The notes below the pieces were generated by a model. That model worked only from the letters and a program-made list of their open reading frames with translations. It was not told the DNA's origin and ran no database searches. A DNA stretch of 64,000 bases from Mycobacterium saskatchewanense (GTDB lineage: Bacteria > Actinomycetota > Actinomycetes > Mycobacteriales > Mycobacteriaceae), in NCBI RefSeq assembly GCF_010729105.1, contig NZ_AP022573.1, positions 4,960,001 through 5,024,000 on the forward strand, given 5' to 3'. The position numbers and the translations under genes were made by a program. Positions 1 through 9,700 of this stretch are shown piece after piece; position 1 is the first letter of the stretch, and each line of letters opens with the position of its first letter.

Positions 1-668
1 GACGGACGATCGTGGTGCGGCTGTTGGTCACCGCGATGCGGCACGCCGCGGTGTCCCGGGAGATCGCCGAGCTGGCGATCCGCTGGCGGGACAAGGGGGT
101 GGTCGGGTTCGACATCGCCGGTGCCGAGGCCGGCAACCCCCCGACGCGCCACCTGGACGCGTTCGAGTACATGCGGGACAACAACGCGCGCTTCACGATT
201 CACGCCGGGGAGGCGTTCGGACTGCCGTCGATCCATGAGGCGATCGCGTTCTGCGGGGCCGACCGGCTGGGCCACGGGGTGCGCATCGTCGACGACATCG
301 ACGTGCTCGCCGACGGGAGCGTCCGGCTGGGCCGTCTCGCAGCGATCCTGCGGGACAAGCGAATTCCGTTGGAGCTGTGCCCAAGCTCCAACGTGCAGAC
401 CGGCGCGGTGAAGAGCATCGGCGACCACCCCTTCGACCTGCTGGCGCGCACGCGGTTTCGGGTCACCGTGAACACCGACAACCGGCTGATGAGCGACACC
501 TCGATGAGTCTCGAGATGTCGCGCCTGGTCGACGCTTTCGGCTACGGGTGGAGCGACCTGGAACGGTTCACCATCAACGCCATGAAGTCCGCGTTCATCC
601 CGTTCGACGAGCGGCTGGCGATCATCGACGAGGTGATCAAGCCGCGCTACGCGGTATTGATCGGGTAA
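1..668 (+). CDS. add: Adenosine deaminase, 5'-truncated by window edge
   Basis: This is the C-terminal ~220 residues of adenosine deaminase, which hydrolyses adenosine to inosine and ammonia in cytosolic purine salvage. The reading frame is already open at base 3, so the start lies upstream; the M. tuberculosis protein is about 365 aa. Family motifs are visible: HAGEAFG (the metal/catalytic His-Ala-Gly-Glu signature), RLGHGVR with its catalytic His, and [10 protein letters not shown], where the family Asp-Asp pair is represented by the TD of NTDN. The gene ends in TAA at 666-668 and is followed by a strong hairpin. Its role in supplying hypoxanthine nucleosides fits with deoD, pmmB and upp further along the window. 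Confidence 0.95.
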   Translation, partial: RTIVVRLLVTAMRHAAVSREIAELAIRWRDKGVVGFDIAGAEAGNPPTRHLDAFEYMRDNNARFTIHAGEAFGLPSIHEAIAFCGADRLGHGVRIVDDIDVLADGSVRLGRLAAILRDKRIPLELCPSSNVQTGAVKSIGDHPFDLLARTRFRVTVNTDNRLMSDTSMSLEMSRLVDAFGYGWSDLERFTINAMKSAFIPFDERLAIIDEVIKPRYAVLIG

Positions 669-675
669 GACGACA

Positions 676-710
676 AACGCCGCCCGCCCGGTAGCCGGGC
701 GAGCGGCGTT
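676..710. terminator. Convergent hairpin terminator between add and glsB-like gene
   Basis: An inverted repeat with outer arms AACGCCGC (676-683) and GCGGCGTT (703-710) continues into inner arms CGCCCGG / CCGGGCG around a three-base loop, with one mismatch. It lies between two converging genes, begins 7 nt after the add stop, and has no long U-tract, as is usual for mycobacterial terminators. It could serve both strands. Confidence 0.7.
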
Positions 711-725
711 GCGAGGCCGACCGGG

Positions 726-1010
726 TTAGCGGGGCAGCCTGGTGCCGGTGCGACGACCCGTCAGGGTCTCGTAGAGGGCGATGAGAACGATGGCGACGCC
801 GACTCCGATGAAGAACGGAATCCACGCGATTCCACCGTTGGCATTGTGGTAGCCGAAGTGGCTCGCAAGCGCCGAGCCGATCAGGCCGCCGACGGCGCCG
901 ATGGCCACCGTCATGAGCATGCCGACGTTCTGCTTACCCGGCATGACGAGACGCGCCACCAAACCGATGATCGCGCCCACAACGATGGCGAGGACTATCG
1001 ATCCGATCAT
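726..1010 (-). CDS. GlsB/YeaQ/YmgE-family stress membrane protein
   Basis: A 94-aa, almost wholly hydrophobic protein with three predicted membrane segments (about residues 3-21, 30-50 and 61-80) rich in small residues. The pattern IVGAIIGLVARLVMPGK near the N-terminus and the GAVGGLIGS loop are typical of the transglycosylase-associated (GlsB/YeaQ/YmgE) family, known as general-stress membrane proteins of unknown biochemistry. The protein ends in a basic tail (GRRTGTRLPR) likely to be cytoplasmic. It is monocistronic and convergent with add, sharing the hairpin between them. Family assignment is firm; function is not. Confidence 0.85.
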   Translation of the reverse strand: MIGSIVLAIVVGAIIGLVARLVMPGKQNVGMLMTVAIGAVGGLIGSALASHFGYHNANGGIAWIPFFIGVGVAIVLIALYETLTGRRTGTRLPR

Positions 1011-1110
1011 TTCCGCTCCTGTTCGTAACGGCTCCCGGGGTGGGCGCCATCTTGCACAGGTGTTCCCCGAATTCGCCGCCTCGTAACACAGTTCGGCCGG
1101 AACGGCTTTC

Positions 1111-1761
1111 TCAAATCCGGTCGAGCGCGCCGCCCATGGCGCGCACCGTGCTGGCGAGGTGGGCCTGCACGGCGCGCTGCGTGCGGGGCAGGTCGCCGTC
1201 GCGCAGCGCCTCGGCGATGTCGCGGTGCTCGGCGAGGATGGTCGCCACCCGGCTGGGCTCGCGGAGCGACGACTCGCCGATCATCCGCATCTGCCGGTCG
1301 CGCAGCGACGAGTAGAAGCCAGACAGGATGGCGTTTCCCGACTCCTCGAGCGTGACGGCGTGAAAGGCGCGGTCGGCCTCCACGAATCGCCGCCAGTCCG
1401 ACTTCGCGGCCGCGTCGCGCTGCCGCTGCAGTTCACCCGACAACCGCTCGAACACCGCGGCGCAGGCCGCGGGCCCGCGTTCGGCAACCTTGGTGACCGC
1501 GAACTGTTCCAACACCGAACGGGCCTCGATCACCGCGCGGACCTCATCGGGCGAGACCGGCACGACCAAGGCGCCGCGCTGCGGATACAGCCGGAGCAGA
1601 CCCTCGGCCTCCAGCCGCAGAAACGCCTCGCGCACCGGCGTACGCGACATTCCCAGCGCGGCGGCGACGTCGCCCTCGCTGATGAGCTCACCGCCGGGCA
1701 GGGCGCCGGTGAGGACTCGGGTCTTCACGTACTCCAGCGCGCGGTCCTTTGCGGAAGGCAT
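1111..1761 (-). CDS. GntR/FadR-family transcriptional regulator
   Basis: A 216-aa DNA-binding repressor of the FCD (FadR C-terminal domain) subgroup. The N-terminal winged helix carries the classic GntR pattern ISEGDVAAALGMSRTPVREAFLRLEAEGLL followed by PQRGALVV; the helical C-terminal half (VIEARSVLEQ, FHAVTLEESGN, EHRDIAEALRDGD) fits an FCD ligand/metal pocket with His residues. I place the start at ATG 1761, preceded by GAGGGG; the frame stays open upstream but would run into the promoter region. It is divergent from the bicupin gene at 1908 and the shared 146-bp gap holds repeated half-sites, so it probably controls that gene and itself. The effector is unknown. Confidence 0.85.
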   Translation of the reverse strand: MPSAKDRALEYVKTRVLTGALPGGELISEGDVAAALGMSRTPVREAFLRLEAEGLLRLYPQRGALVVPVSPDEVRAVIEARSVLEQFAVTKVAERGPAACAAVFERLSGELQRQRDAAAKSDWRRFVEADRAFHAVTLEESGNAILSGFYSSLRDRQMRMIGESSLREPSRVATILAEHRDIAEALRDGDLPRTQRAVQAHLASTVRAMGGALDRI

Positions 1762-1839
1762 CCCACCACCCCTCTTGTAGCTAAGTCGTATCCCAAGGGG
1801 GTTGACCGTACACCCCGGGAAACCGTCCGAGGGAGTCGG

Positions 1840-1871
1840 TTGACGCTTAGATACAAGATAGATACGATATA
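1840..1871 (+). promoter_or_regulatory. Promoter of the bicupin gene with embedded GntR operator repeats
   Basis: TTGACG (1840-1845), a 17-bp spacer and TACGAT (1863-1868) form a near-consensus SigA-type promoter 40 bp before the bicupin ATG. Read on the minus strand, the spacer and -10 contain two head-to-tail copies of CGTATCTA / TTGTATCTA, and a related TTGTAGCTA sits near 1775 in front of the regulator gene. TTGTAT-like half-sites are common for FCD-type GntR proteins, so repression by occlusion is inferred. Confidence 0.55.
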
Positions 1872-1907
1872 GGTGCAAGAAGTCACCTTCGTCGAAGGGT
1901 TTGTCCC

Positions 1908-2960
1908 ATGACCACCAGCTCACCCACGAACACCGTGGGCACGGATCACTCAGCGGTTCCCGACCTGAACCCGACCGTTCCCGCGCCGATGATCAACGTC
2001 GCCGAATACGGCTTCGAGGGCCGCTTCGAAGACTGGGCCGATGACGCTCAGTACTTCGAATACTCCAAGGCCGCCAACCCGATCGGCTCCGGGCACGTCC
2101 CGCAGGTGCCGGTTACCCGCTTTGACCCGGAGACCTACCTCAACGAGGGAACCGGCGTCATCCCGCTCGACCTGTCGACCGAGCTGGGCATGAGGACCGG
2201 CGCGGCCACCAGTCCGGCGCTGTTGGCCAACTTCGTGCGCATCCGCCCGGGTGAGCAGGTCGAGACCAGCCCGAACGCCACCTCGCAGCTGTACTACGTG
2301 CTGTACGGACGGGGCTTCGCGGCGGTCAACGGTCACCTGGTCCAGTGGGAGAAGGGTGACTTCCTGACGTTGCCCGCCGGCACCCACTCGGTGTTCTACG
2401 GCGCCGCGGACACGGCTATGTACTGGGTGCACGACGAGCCGCTGCTGCGTTATCTGGGTGCCGAGGCGACTCAGCCGCGGTTCCGTGCGACGAAGTTCCG
2501 CCGTTCGGATGCGGTGGCCAAGCTCGAGGAGATCGCCTCCCGTCCGGGCGCCAACGAGAAGAGCCGGGTCAGCGTGCTGCTGGCCAACGCCAACCAGGAG
2601 CAGACCCTGACCATCACCCACGTGTTGTGGGCGATGTTCGGTGTGCTGCCCCCCAACCAGGTGCAGCGCCCGCACCGCCATCAGTCGGTCGCCCTGGACC
2701 TGATCCTCGACGCCCCTGAACACGGCTGCTACACGTTGCTGGGCACCCGCCTCGACGAGCGCGGCGACATCGTCGACCCCACCCGGGTGGACTGGCAGGC
2801 CGGCTGCGCATTCACCACCCCTCCGGGCATCTGGCACGCGCATTACAACGAGACCGGCCAGCCCGCGCACCTGATACCCATTCAGGACGCCGGCCTGCAC
2901 ACCCACCTGCGCAGCCTCGACATCAAGTTCACGCAGCGCCGCGATCTGGTGGTCGGCTGA
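1908..2960 (+). CDS. Bicupin protein, gentisate-dioxygenase-like fold
   Basis: A 350-aa cytosolic protein with two cupin barrels (about residues 105-175 and 240-330). The second barrel keeps a plausible metal set: RPHRH (His256, His258) and [11 protein letters not shown] (His310, His312). In the first barrel the usual metal His-x-His is replaced ([16 protein letters not shown]), so only one metal site is expected. This arrangement resembles gentisate 1,2-dioxygenase and related ring-cleavage or isomerase bicupins, but no sequence feature fixes the substrate. It starts at ATG 1908 under a clear promoter and is divergent from a GntR regulator, so an inducible catabolic role is inferred. No other pathway gene is adjacent. 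Confidence 0.7.
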   Translation: MTTSSPTNTVGTDHSAVPDLNPTVPAPMINVAEYGFEGRFEDWADDAQYFEYSKAANPIGSGHVPQVPVTRFDPETYLNEGTGVIPLDLSTELGMRTGAATSPALLANFVRIRPGEQVETSPNATSQLYYVLYGRGFAAVNGHLVQWEKGDFLTLPAGTHSVFYGAADTAMYWVHDEPLLRYLGAEATQPRFRATKFRRSDAVAKLEEIASRPGANEKSRVSVLLANANQEQTLTITHVLWAMFGVLPPNQVQRPHRHQSVALDLILDAPEHGCYTLLGTRLDERGDIVDPTRVDWQAGCAFTTPPGIWHAHYNETGQPAHLIPIQDAGLHTHLRSLDIKFTQRRDLVVG

Positions 2961-3027
2961 CCCGGGCCGGCCCGCGGCGACGGCGGGGCCCTGCAGCGTC
3001 GGGAATCGACGAATAGTGTGGCTGGAC

Positions 3028-4035
3028 ATGAAGCTGCCTCTGCTGGGCCCCGTGTCGCTCACCGGCTTCGAGCACGCCTGGTTCTTCCTGTTCCTGCTCG
3101 CGGTGCTGCTGGTGGTGGGCGGCTACGTCGCCCTGCTCTTCACGCGCCGCCGGCGCGTGCTCCGGTTCGCCAACATGGACGTCCTGGAGCGCGTCGCGCC
3201 GGCGCGCCCGAGCCGCTGGCGCCACCTGCCGACGGTGCTGCTCGCCGCGTCGCTGGTCCTGCTGACCACGGCGATGGCCGGCCCGACGTCCGACGTCCGC
3301 ATCCCCCTCAACCGCGCCGTCGTCATGCTGGTCATCGACGTCTCGGAATCCATGGCCGCCACCGACGTGGCGCCCGACCGGCTGACCGCCGCGAAGGTGG
3401 CCGGTAAGCAGTTCGCCGACGAGCTGACGCCGGCCATCAACCTGGGCCTGGTGGAATTCGCGGCCAACGCCTCGCTGCTGGTGGCGCCGACGACCAACCG
3501 CGACGCCGTCAAGGCCGCGATCGACAGCCTCAAGCCCGCGCCGAAGACCGCGACCGGCGAGGGCATCTTCACGGCGATGCAGGCGATCGCGACCGTCGGC
3601 TCGGTGATGGGCGGAGGCGACGGCCCGCCGCCGGCGCGGATCGTGCTGGAGTCCGACGGCGCCGAGAACGTGCCGCTGGACCCGAACGCGCCCCAGGGCG
3701 CCTTCACCGCGGCCCGGGCCGCCAAGGCGCAGGGCATCCAGATTTCGACGATCTCGTTCGGCACGCCCTACGGGACCGTGGAATACCAGGGAGCCACCAT
3801 CCCCGTCCCCGTCGACGACCAGACGCTGCAGAAGATCTGCGAGATCACCGACGGCCAGTCGTTCCACGCCGACAGCCTGGAATCGCTCAAGCAGGTGTAC
3901 ACGACCCTGCAGCACCAGATCGGCTACGAGACCGTGAAGGGAGACGCCAGCCTCGCCTGGATGCTGCTGGGCGCGGTGGTGCTGGCCGGCGCCCTGCTGG
4001 CCGGCCTGCTCCTGAACCGCAGGCTGCCCGCCTGA
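3028..4035 (+). CDS. VWA-domain membrane protein, Rv1481-like (copy 1)
   Basis: A 335-aa protein with an N-terminal membrane segment (residues ~13-37), a second hydrophobic stretch (~68-85), a von Willebrand A domain and a C-terminal membrane helix ending LLLNRRLPA. The MIDAS metal site is visible as DVSES, a later conserved Thr in [10 protein letters not shown] and the Asp of ESDGAEN. Length and both ends match the BatA-like Rv1481 family, which is normally encoded with a MoxR AAA ATPase and a DUF58 protein; neither is here. The start at ATG 3028 matches the family N-terminus (MxLPLLG); a GTG 12 nt upstream is possible. A paralogue converges from the other strand with 4 bp between stops. The chaperone or assembly role is inferred only. 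Confidence 0.8.
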   Translation: MKLPLLGPVSLTGFEHAWFFLFLLAVLLVVGGYVALLFTRRRRVLRFANMDVLERVAPARPSRWRHLPTVLLAASLVLLTTAMAGPTSDVRIPLNRAVVMLVIDVSESMAATDVAPDRLTAAKVAGKQFADELTPAINLGLVEFAANASLLVAPTTNRDAVKAAIDSLKPAPKTATGEGIFTAMQAIATVGSVMGGGDGPPPARIVLESDGAENVPLDPNAPQGAFTAARAAKAQGIQISTISFGTPYGTVEYQGATIPVPVDDQTLQKICEITDGQSFHADSLESLKQVYTTLQHQIGYETVKGDASLAWMLLGAVVLAGALLAGLLLNRRLPA

Positions 4036-4039
4036 GCGG

Positions 4040-5023
4040 TCAGACCGGCAGCCGCCGGTTGATCAGCAGCCCTAGCGCCGCGGCGATCAGCGCGGCGATC
4101 ACCCCCAGGCGCAGCCACCCCGCACTGCCGGGGCCCGGCACGATCCGGTAGCCGATCTCACGCTCGATGGCGTCGTAGTCCTTCTCCAGCTCACTGAGGT
4201 TGGTGGCGGTGTAGGCCTGGCCGCCGGACAGCCGGGCGATCGTCTTCATCTGGTCCGTCGACACCGGGACCGCGATCCGCTGCCGGTCCATCTCGATCTC
4301 GCCGGTCTTCGTGCCGAACGAGATCGTCGAGATCGGCACACCCTGGTCCTTGGCCAGCCGCGCCGCGGTGTAGGCGCCGTCGTGGGGGTCGTTGGGGTCC
4401 GACGGCCGGTTCTCGCCGCCGTCGGAGAGCAGCACGATGCGGGCCGGCGGGGGATGGTCGCCGCCGGTGATGGCCGAGGCCCCGATCGCGTGCAGCGCGG
4501 TGAAGATCGCCTCACCGGTCGCGGTGCTGTCGGCGAAGTCCAGCTTCTTCAGCGCGTCGATGGTGGCCTGGTGCTGCGGCGTCGGCGGCACCAGCAGGTA
4601 GGGCGTCCCGGCGAACCCCACCAGCCCGAGGTTGATGCCGGGGGTCAGCTGACCGGCGAACTGGCTGGCCGCCTGCTCGGCCGCCTTGAGCCGGTTGGGT
4701 TCGACGTCGGTGGCCCGCATGGACTGCGACATGTCGATGACCAGCATGATGACCGCGCGGTTGCGCGGGATGCGCATGTCATGGGTGGGCGTGGCCAGGG
4801 CGATCGTCAACAGGATCAGGCTGAGCAGGGACACCGCAAGGGGGACGTGCCGCCAGAGCGATTGCGGCACCTGGGCGTCGGTGAACCGCTGCAGCCGGCG
4901 CCGGCGGCGGGCCTGCACGACCACATAGAGGACCAGCAAAACCAGCGGAACCAGAGCGAACAGCAGCATCGCCGGGCGCTGGAATCCGTACAGCGGTAAG
5001 GCACCGATGCCGGGAAGCGACAC
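4040..5023 (-). CDS. VWA-domain membrane protein, Rv1481-like (copy 2)
   Basis: A 327-aa paralogue of the neighbouring VWA protein, with the same plan: N-terminal membrane helix, basic RRRRRLQRF segment, second membrane helix, VWA domain with MIDAS motif [15 protein letters not shown] and LSDGGEN, and a C-terminal helix ending [10 protein letters not shown] choose GTG 5023 because GGGAGG lies 9 nt upstream and because it aligns the N-terminus (M-S-L-P-G-I-G) with copy 1; an in-frame GTG at 5032 abuts the ribosome site too closely. The two copies diverge mostly at the N-terminus and between MIDAS motifs. Convergent orientation suggests an old inverted duplication rather than an operon. Confidence 0.8.
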   Translation of the reverse strand: MSLPGIGALPLYGFQRPAMLLFALVPLVLLVLYVVVQARRRRRLQRFTDAQVPQSLWRHVPLAVSLLSLILLTIALATPTHDMRIPRNRAVIMLVIDMSQSMRATDVEPNRLKAAEQAASQFAGQLTPGINLGLVGFAGTPYLLVPPTPQHQATIDALKKLDFADSTATGEAIFTALHAIGASAITGGDHPPPARIVLLSDGGENRPSDPNDPHDGAYTAARLAKDQGVPISTISFGTKTGEIEMDRQRIAVPVSTDQMKTIARLSGGQAYTATNLSELEKDYDAIEREIGYRIVPGPGSAGWLRLGVIAALIAAALGLLINRRLPV

Positions 5024-5145
5024 GTGACTCACCCTCCCGTCCAGGCCCGTCCGAGCCGCCCCCTCGACCGACGGCGGATGCTGCCGCCAGTAAAGAGGAG
5101 ACTCGACGGCCCGTCAAACGTACTAACTTCCCACCGATTCGCGAC

Positions 5146-6468
5146 CTATTCGCGCCGGAGCCGCCCGTCGACGAACTGCTCGAGCTTCTCCCACTCCCGT
5201 ACCGCCGCCGCGTACGGCGGGTTGGGCTTGGCGACCGAGTCCGGCTCGAGCACGTATGCGATGAGCTTGCCCAGCGGCCGGCTCGTCTCGAGCGCCTTAT
5301 CGACCGTGCTCTCCTCGGAGTAGTCGCCGACGTCGCGGAGCAGCTCGACGGCCAGGTCGAGCTGGTCGCGGTCCACCGCGTCGGGCCCGTCGGCGAAGTC
5401 GTCGGCCAGCCCGGACAGCACGTAGATGTTGTCGTCGGTGACCTGCACGTCCAGGGAGCCGTCGGTCGCGGCGGTGCGGATGTCGTCGTAGGTGGCCAGG
5501 TCCGCCAGGTCGTGGTCGTGCTCGTCGGCGAGGTACCGGGCCAGAGCCCGCTCGGAGGTGAACACGCTGATGCGTCCGTTGCGGCCCAGGAAGATCGGCT
5601 CGTCATCCAGGTAGCAGCGCAGCGTGTAGAAGGTGCCCGAACTCGTCATGATCCGGATCGGGTCGATGCCCACCTTCAGCCAGAAGTCCTCGTCGCTGCC
5701 CAGCACCACCGCGTCGCCGGACGCGCGGGGTTCGCCCTCCTCTTCGAGGGTCTCGGCGTCTTCGGCGTCTTCGGCGTCCTCGGCGTCCTCGGCGTCTGCG
5801 GTGTCTTCGGCGTCTTCAGTGTCTTCGAGTTCGTCGTCGCCCGTCTCTTCGGGCTCTTCCGGTTCTTCCGGTTCTTCGGCAAGCTCCTCGGCGGCCTTCG
5901 CCGACAGCGCCTCGTCGACCTCGGGGGTGCTGACGATCCCCTCGATCGCGGCGAGCACGTCGTCCCAGCTGCGGTGGACGATCTCGGCGATCACATTCCA
6001 CCGCTTCTGGCCTCCCTTGCCGCTGAAGTGGTCGATGCCGCCGAACACCGTGCCCAGGGCGGGATTGCCGTTGAAGAGCTTCGACACCGCGGTCAGCTCG
6101 CACACCGACCCGACGGACGACACGATGGTCAGCACCCCGGCCAGCGCGGTCACCGACTCCTCGGTCGGCTTCTCCGACACCAGCTCCTCGACGGCGACGA
6201 GGTCGAATCGCTTGTCGTCCGCGGGCTCGAAGCGGTGCGCGTGCGCCCCGGTCAGGTCCTTCCACGCCGGGTGGTCGACGAGGTCGTTGTCGGTGTCGGA
6301 GCGCACGAAGGCGACGAGGTCGGCGACCGTTTCGAAGGCATACAGATCCTCGTCCTTGCCCAGGAACGCCTCCCACTCGTCGCCGGCGTCGCGCCAGCGG
6401 GGGGCCCAGACGGTGTAGCGGTCGCCGTCGGACAGGCTCAGGCGAATGGGCACGAGGTCAGCAGCCAT
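5146..6468 (-). CDS. Conserved hypothetical, Rv3311-like, with acidic repeat
   Basis: A 440-aa soluble protein matching the mycobacterial Rv3311 family by position (next to sapM) and content; function unknown. It has two similar halves: residues ~10-70 and ~260-330 share a pattern of a Trp/Phe-rich strand followed by L-Y-A/V-F and A-x-YLA segments. Between them is a very acidic linker (about residues 195-247) built from Glu-Asp-Ala units encoded by an imperfect 9-bp tandem repeat. No signal peptide or membrane helix is seen. Start ATG 6468 is chosen over an in-frame GTG three codons upstream. It is read away from sapM's 3' end (same strand, 42-bp gap). Confidence 0.75.
   Translation of the reverse strand: MAADLVPIRLSLSDGDRYTVWAPRWRDAGDEWEAFLGKDEDLYAFETVADLVAFVRSDTDNDLVDHPAWKDLTGAHAHRFEPADDKRFDLVAVEELVSEKPTEESVTALAGVLTIVSSVGSVCELTAVSKLFNGNPALGTVFGGIDHFSGKGGQKRWNVIAEIVHRSWDDVLAAIEGIVSTPEVDEALSAKAAEELAEEPEEPEEPEETGDDELEDTEDAEDTADAEDAEDAEDAEDAETLEEEGEPRASGDAVVLGSDEDFWLKVGIDPIRIMTSSGTFYTLRCYLDDEPIFLGRNGRISVFTSERALARYLADEHDHDLADLATYDDIRTAATDGSLDVQVTDDNIYVLSGLADDFADGPDAVDRDQLDLAVELLRDVGDYSEESTVDKALETSRPLGKLIAYVLEPDSVAKPNPPYAAAVREWEKLEQFVDGRLRRE
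5752..5826. repeat. 9-bp coding microsatellite in the Rv3311-like gene
   Basis: About eight imperfect copies of TTCGGCGTC (reverse complement GACGCCGAA) occur in tandem and encode the Glu-Asp-Ala run. Being a multiple of three, copy changes would keep the frame and only lengthen or shorten the acidic linker. Confidence 0.75.
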
Positions 6469-6510
6469 GCGGCACACAATAGCGACGGCCGGCGATGTGG
6501 CTCGGCGCGC

Positions 6511-7395
6511 CTACCCGCCCCAGATGTCGGTGATGGCGGGCGCGTTGGCCGCCAAACCGATCTTGGGCAGGCCGTACATCTGCTCCAGGGTGGACAGCAC
6601 GTTGTAGTGGCTGATCTGTTCGGGGTAGGCGCCCGGCCGTACGTGCGCGCCGTAGAACACCGTCGGGATCTGATTGCGGCTCGTCGAGCTGTCGTCCTCG
6701 TCCCACGTCACGATCAGCAGGCTGTTGTTGGCCACCGCCCAGTTCGCGTACCCCGACAACTCCTGGTTCAGCCAGGCGTCGCCCTGCGGGATCGAGCCGT
6801 CGTGCATGTTGTCGTCGTTGTTGGGGATGACGAACGAGACGGTCGGCAGGCTGGCGTAGTTGCCCATCGGGAACGCCGAGAACGGCAGCGAGTCCGCGGG
6901 CGGCACGTTGCTGAAGTTGGCCCAGGGCACGTGCTTTCGCGCATATTTGCCTGCGCTGCACACCGTCGAGCCGACGGCGGGCAGGCCCTCGGCGAACCCG
7001 GCGAACGTGTACCCGGCCGCCAGCAGTTCGGAGGCCAGGTTGGGCGTGGCGCCGCCGTCGACCGGGCAGCTGTCCTTGGTGACGCCCATGGTGCTGCCGG
7101 CGAACAGCGCGAGGTAGTTCGGCTCGCTGGGGTGGGTCTCGGCGAACGACTGCGTCATCAGCGCGCCCCTGGCCGCCAGCGCGTTGAGGAAGGGCGCCGA
7201 CTTGTTGCCGATGATGTTGTTCTGGGAGCGGTTCTCCTCGATGACGATCACCACGTGGGCGGCCTGCGGGACCGCGGCTGCCGCGAGCTCGATGCGCGGT
7301 GCCAGCGGGGTGGCCGCCACCCCGGCGACAACCGCCGCGGCGAGCAGCCGCCCCGCTCGGCGGGCGGTTTTGAATCGTCGTTGTGGGCGCCGCAC
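6511..7395 (-). CDS. sapM: Secreted acid phosphatase SapM
   Basis: A 294-aa exported phosphatase of the phosphoesterase/alkaline phosphatase-like superfamily. In M. tuberculosis SapM dephosphorylates phosphatidylinositol 3-phosphate and blocks phagosome maturation. The match is close throughout: [77 protein letters not shown] and GAHVRPG are all family blocks, including the Glu-Asn and His/Asp metal ligands. The N-terminus is basic ([12 protein letters not shown]) followed by an Ala-rich signal segment. I choose GTG 7395 because a TATACT -10 element lies 6 nt upstream (leaderless); the frame also allows GTG 7434. It is divergent from upp. Confidence 0.88.
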   Translation of the reverse strand: MRRPQRRFKTARRAGRLLAAAVVAGVAATPLAPRIELAAAAVPQAAHVVIVIEENRSQNNIIGNKSAPFLNALAARGALMTQSFAETHPSEPNYLALFAGSTMGVTKDSCPVDGGATPNLASELLAAGYTFAGFAEGLPAVGSTVCSAGKYARKHVPWANFSNVPPADSLPFSAFPMGNYASLPTVSFVIPNNDDNMHDGSIPQGDAWLNQELSGYANWAVANNSLLIVTWDEDDSSTSRNQIPTVFYGAHVRPGAYPEQISHYNVLSTLEQMYGLPKIGLAANAPAITDIWGG

Positions 7396-7401
7396 GTCGG
7401 G

Positions 7402-7407
7402 AGTATA
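7402..7407 (-). promoter_or_regulatory. -10 element for leaderless sapM
   Basis: On the minus strand TATACT is followed by six bases and GTG 7395, placing the expected +1 at the start codon. No ribosome-binding site precedes the GTG. A minus-strand TTGACA (7451-7446) is too far upstream to be its -35. Confidence 0.5.
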
Positions 7408-7470
7408 TGGTCGCCCGCGGCCGCCGGACGGCACGCGCGCGAGCGTGTCAACCGACCTGGATCGGATTGT

Positions 7471-7476
7471 TATATA
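7471..7476 (+). promoter_or_regulatory. Probable -10 element of upp
   Basis: TATATA lies 12 nt before the upp GTG start in otherwise GC-rich DNA, giving a 5'-leader of only about 5 nt. A TGTCAA 19 bp upstream is a weak -35 candidate. Confidence 0.4.
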
Positions 7477-7488
7477 GGGTCAGAGCCC

Positions 7489-8112
7489 GTGGACGTACGC
7501 GTTGTTGACCACCCGCTGGCGCAGGCCCGGCTGACGACGATGCGCGACGAACGCACCGACAATGCCGGCTTTCGCGCGGCGCTGCGCGACCTGACCGCGA
7601 TGCTGGTCTACGAGGCCACCCGCGACGCGGCGACGCAGACGTTCCCGATCCGCACGCCGTTGACCGACACGCCCGGTGTGCGGCTGGCCAGCCCCCCTCT
7701 GCTGGTTGCCGTGCTGCGCGCCGGTCTCGGCATGGTCGACCAGGCGCTCGCGCTGCTGCCCGGGGCGCGGGTGGGCTTCGTCGGGGTGGCCCGCGACGAG
7801 AAAACCCACCGGGCCACCGGGTATTTCGAGTCGTTGCCCGACGACCTGACCGGGGTCGCGGTCATGGTCCTCGACCCGATGCTGGCCACCGGCGGGTCGC
7901 TGATCCACACGGTCGGGCTGCTGACCGGACGGGGTGCGACGGACATTACCTTCGTGTGCGCGGTGGCGGCACCCGAAGGCATTGCAGCGCTTGGTGATTC
8001 GGCACCGAACGCGCGGCTCTTCACCGCGGCCGTCGATGAGGGGCTCAACGACATCGCCTACATCGTCCCCGGCCTCGGCGACGCGGGCGACCGCCAGTAC
8101 GGGCCGCGTTAG
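7489..8112 (+). CDS. upp: Uracil phosphoribosyltransferase
   Basis: This 207-aa cytosolic enzyme makes UMP from uracil and PRPP in pyrimidine salvage, and its length equals that of the M. tuberculosis protein. Visible motifs include [17 protein letters not shown], the PRPP-binding loop [16 protein letters not shown] (DPMLATGGS), and the C-terminal uracil site [17 protein letters not shown]. The GTG start at 7489 gives the family N-terminus ([16 protein letters not shown]). It is divergent from sapM, and its stop overlaps that of convergent pmmB by 4 bp. Confidence 0.97.
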   Translation: MDVRVVDHPLAQARLTTMRDERTDNAGFRAALRDLTAMLVYEATRDAATQTFPIRTPLTDTPGVRLASPPLLVAVLRAGLGMVDQALALLPGARVGFVGVARDEKTHRATGYFESLPDDLTGVAVMVLDPMLATGGSLIHTVGLLTGRGATDITFVCAVAAPEGIAALGDSAPNARLFTAAVDEGLNDIAYIVPGLGDAGDRQYGPR

Positions 8113-9695
8113 CCGAGCAGGCCACCGGCGGCGGCGACCACATCGTCGCGCAGGGTGCGGGCCCTTTGCCGGGCGGTCTCGAGTTCGCCGTCCACCGGGC
8201 AGTGAATTTCGATGTAGCACTTCAGCTTCGGCTCGGTGCCCGAGGGTCGTACCACCACCCGGGCCGAGTCCCCTCCACTCCCGAGGACGCCGCCGGTGAA
8301 GATCAGCGCGTCGCCGATGTCGGTCATCGTCGCGTCGAACGCCGCCAACCGATCAGGCGGGGCCGCGCGCAGCCGGCTCATGATTTCGGCGGCCTCGTCG
8401 GTGTCGCCGACCCGCTTCGACACGGCCGCGACGTCGTGCACGCCGTATTGGCGGGCGAGGTCGTCGAGCGCGTCGAGCATCGAAAGGCCCCGGCGTTTCA
8501 GCGCGGCCGCGAGGTCGCACACCAAGACCGCCGCGCTGATACCGTCCTTGTCGCGCACGGCGTCCGGGTCCACGCAGTGCCCGATCGCCTCCTCGTAGGC
8601 GTACAGCAGCGTGCCACCCGCGGAGTCCGCGCGCGCCAGCCACTTGAATCCCGTGCGAGTCTCGACATGTGTCGCGCCGTGGTGCGCGGCGATCGCCGCC
8701 AGCATCCGCGACGACACCACGGTGCTGGCCACCACGGTGCCGTGGCTGGGCTCGGCGTGCGACAGGAGGTAATCACCCAGCAGCCAACCGGTTTCGTCGC
8801 CGGACAGCATCCGCCAGCCGGTGGCCGCCGGGACGCCGACCGCGCACCGGTCGGCGTCGGGGTCCAGCGCGATGGCGACGTCGGCGCCGACGTCGGCGGC
8901 CAGGGCGAGCAGTGCGTCGGTGGCGCCGGGCTCCTCGGGATTCGGGAAGGCGACGGTGGGGAAGTCGGGGTCGGGCGCGAACTGTGTCCCGACGGTGTGC
9001 ACGTCGGCAAAGCCCGCGCGGCGCAGCGCTTTTTGCGCCACCGCGCCGCCCACCCCGTGCAGCGGCGTGAGCGCCACCCGCACCGATCCCGAGCCGCGCC
9101 GCACCGCGGCGGCACGCTCGATGTAGCGCTCGACCAGGTCGGTGTCGGCGAATCTGACCGGGCTACGGGTGATTTCGTCGGCCGGGGGAGCCTCGGCCAT
9201 CGCGGTTTCGATCCGGCGGTCGATGGGGGAGACGATCTGGAAGCCGCCCTCGAAGTACACCTTGTAGCCGTTGTCGGCGGGCGGGTTGTGCGATGCGGTG
9301 ATCTGGATGCCGGCGACGGCGCCGGTGCGCCGCACCGCGAACGCGACCACCGGGGTGGGCACCGGAAGGGGCAGCGCGAGCACGGAAAAACCCTGCGCGG
9401 CAAGGACTTCGGCCGTTGCGACGGCGAAGGACGCCGAGCCGTGCCGGGCGTCGCCTCCGACCACCACCGGCCCGCCGGCGCGATCGCCGAGCACCCGCGC
9501 CACCGCCCAGGTCGCGCGCAGGACGACGGCAACGTTCATGGCGTCGGGACCGCCCCGCACCGGGCCGCGCAACCCCGCGGTGCCGAAGGCGAGCGGGCGG
9601 GCGAACCGGGCCGCGAGTTCGGCCGGCGTGCAAGCGGCGAGCTCGGCCGCCGTCACCGGGTCTGGATCGTGGGCGATCCACTCCTCGGGAGTCAT
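8109..9695 (-). CDS. pmmB: Phosphomannomutase / phosphopentomutase
   Basis: A 528-aa alpha-D-phosphohexomutase (PmmB, 534 aa in M. tuberculosis). The catalytic phosphoserine loop is [14 protein letters not shown], the Mg site is [10 protein letters not shown], the sugar-binding loop is [12 protein letters not shown] (E-E-A-I-G), and the phosphate-binding tail is [16 protein letters not shown]. Start ATG 9695 gives [13 protein letters not shown], the family N-terminus; the frame is open much further upstream but overlaps deoD. It follows deoD with a 5-nt gap, so the two form an operon: purine nucleoside phosphorolysis yields (deoxy)ribose 1-phosphate, and a mutase can convert it to the 5-phosphate. 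The substrate (mannose, ribose or deoxyribose phosphate) cannot be settled from sequence. Confidence 0.93.
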   Translation of the reverse strand: MTPEEWIAHDPDPVTAAELAACTPAELAARFARPLAFGTAGLRGPVRGGPDAMNVAVVLRATWAVARVLGDRAGGPVVVGGDARHGSASFAVATAEVLAAQGFSVLALPLPVPTPVVAFAVRRTGAVAGIQITASHNPPADNGYKVYFEGGFQIVSPIDRRIETAMAEAPPADEITRSPVRFADTDLVERYIERAAAVRRGSGSVRVALTPLHGVGGAVAQKALRRAGFADVHTVGTQFAPDPDFPTVAFPNPEEPGATDALLALAADVGADVAIALDPDADRCAVGVPAATGWRMLSGDETGWLLGDYLLSHAEPSHGTVVASTVVSSRMLAAIAAHHGATHVETRTGFKWLARADSAGGTLLYAYEEAIGHCVDPDAVRDKDGISAAVLVCDLAAALKRRGLSMLDALDDLARQYGVHDVAAVSKRVGDTDEAAEIMSRLRAAPPDRLAAFDATMTDIGDALIFTGGVLGSGGDSARVVVRPSGTEPKLKCYIEIHCPVDGELETARQRARTLRDDVVAAAGGLLG

Positions 9696-9700
9696 AGGGG

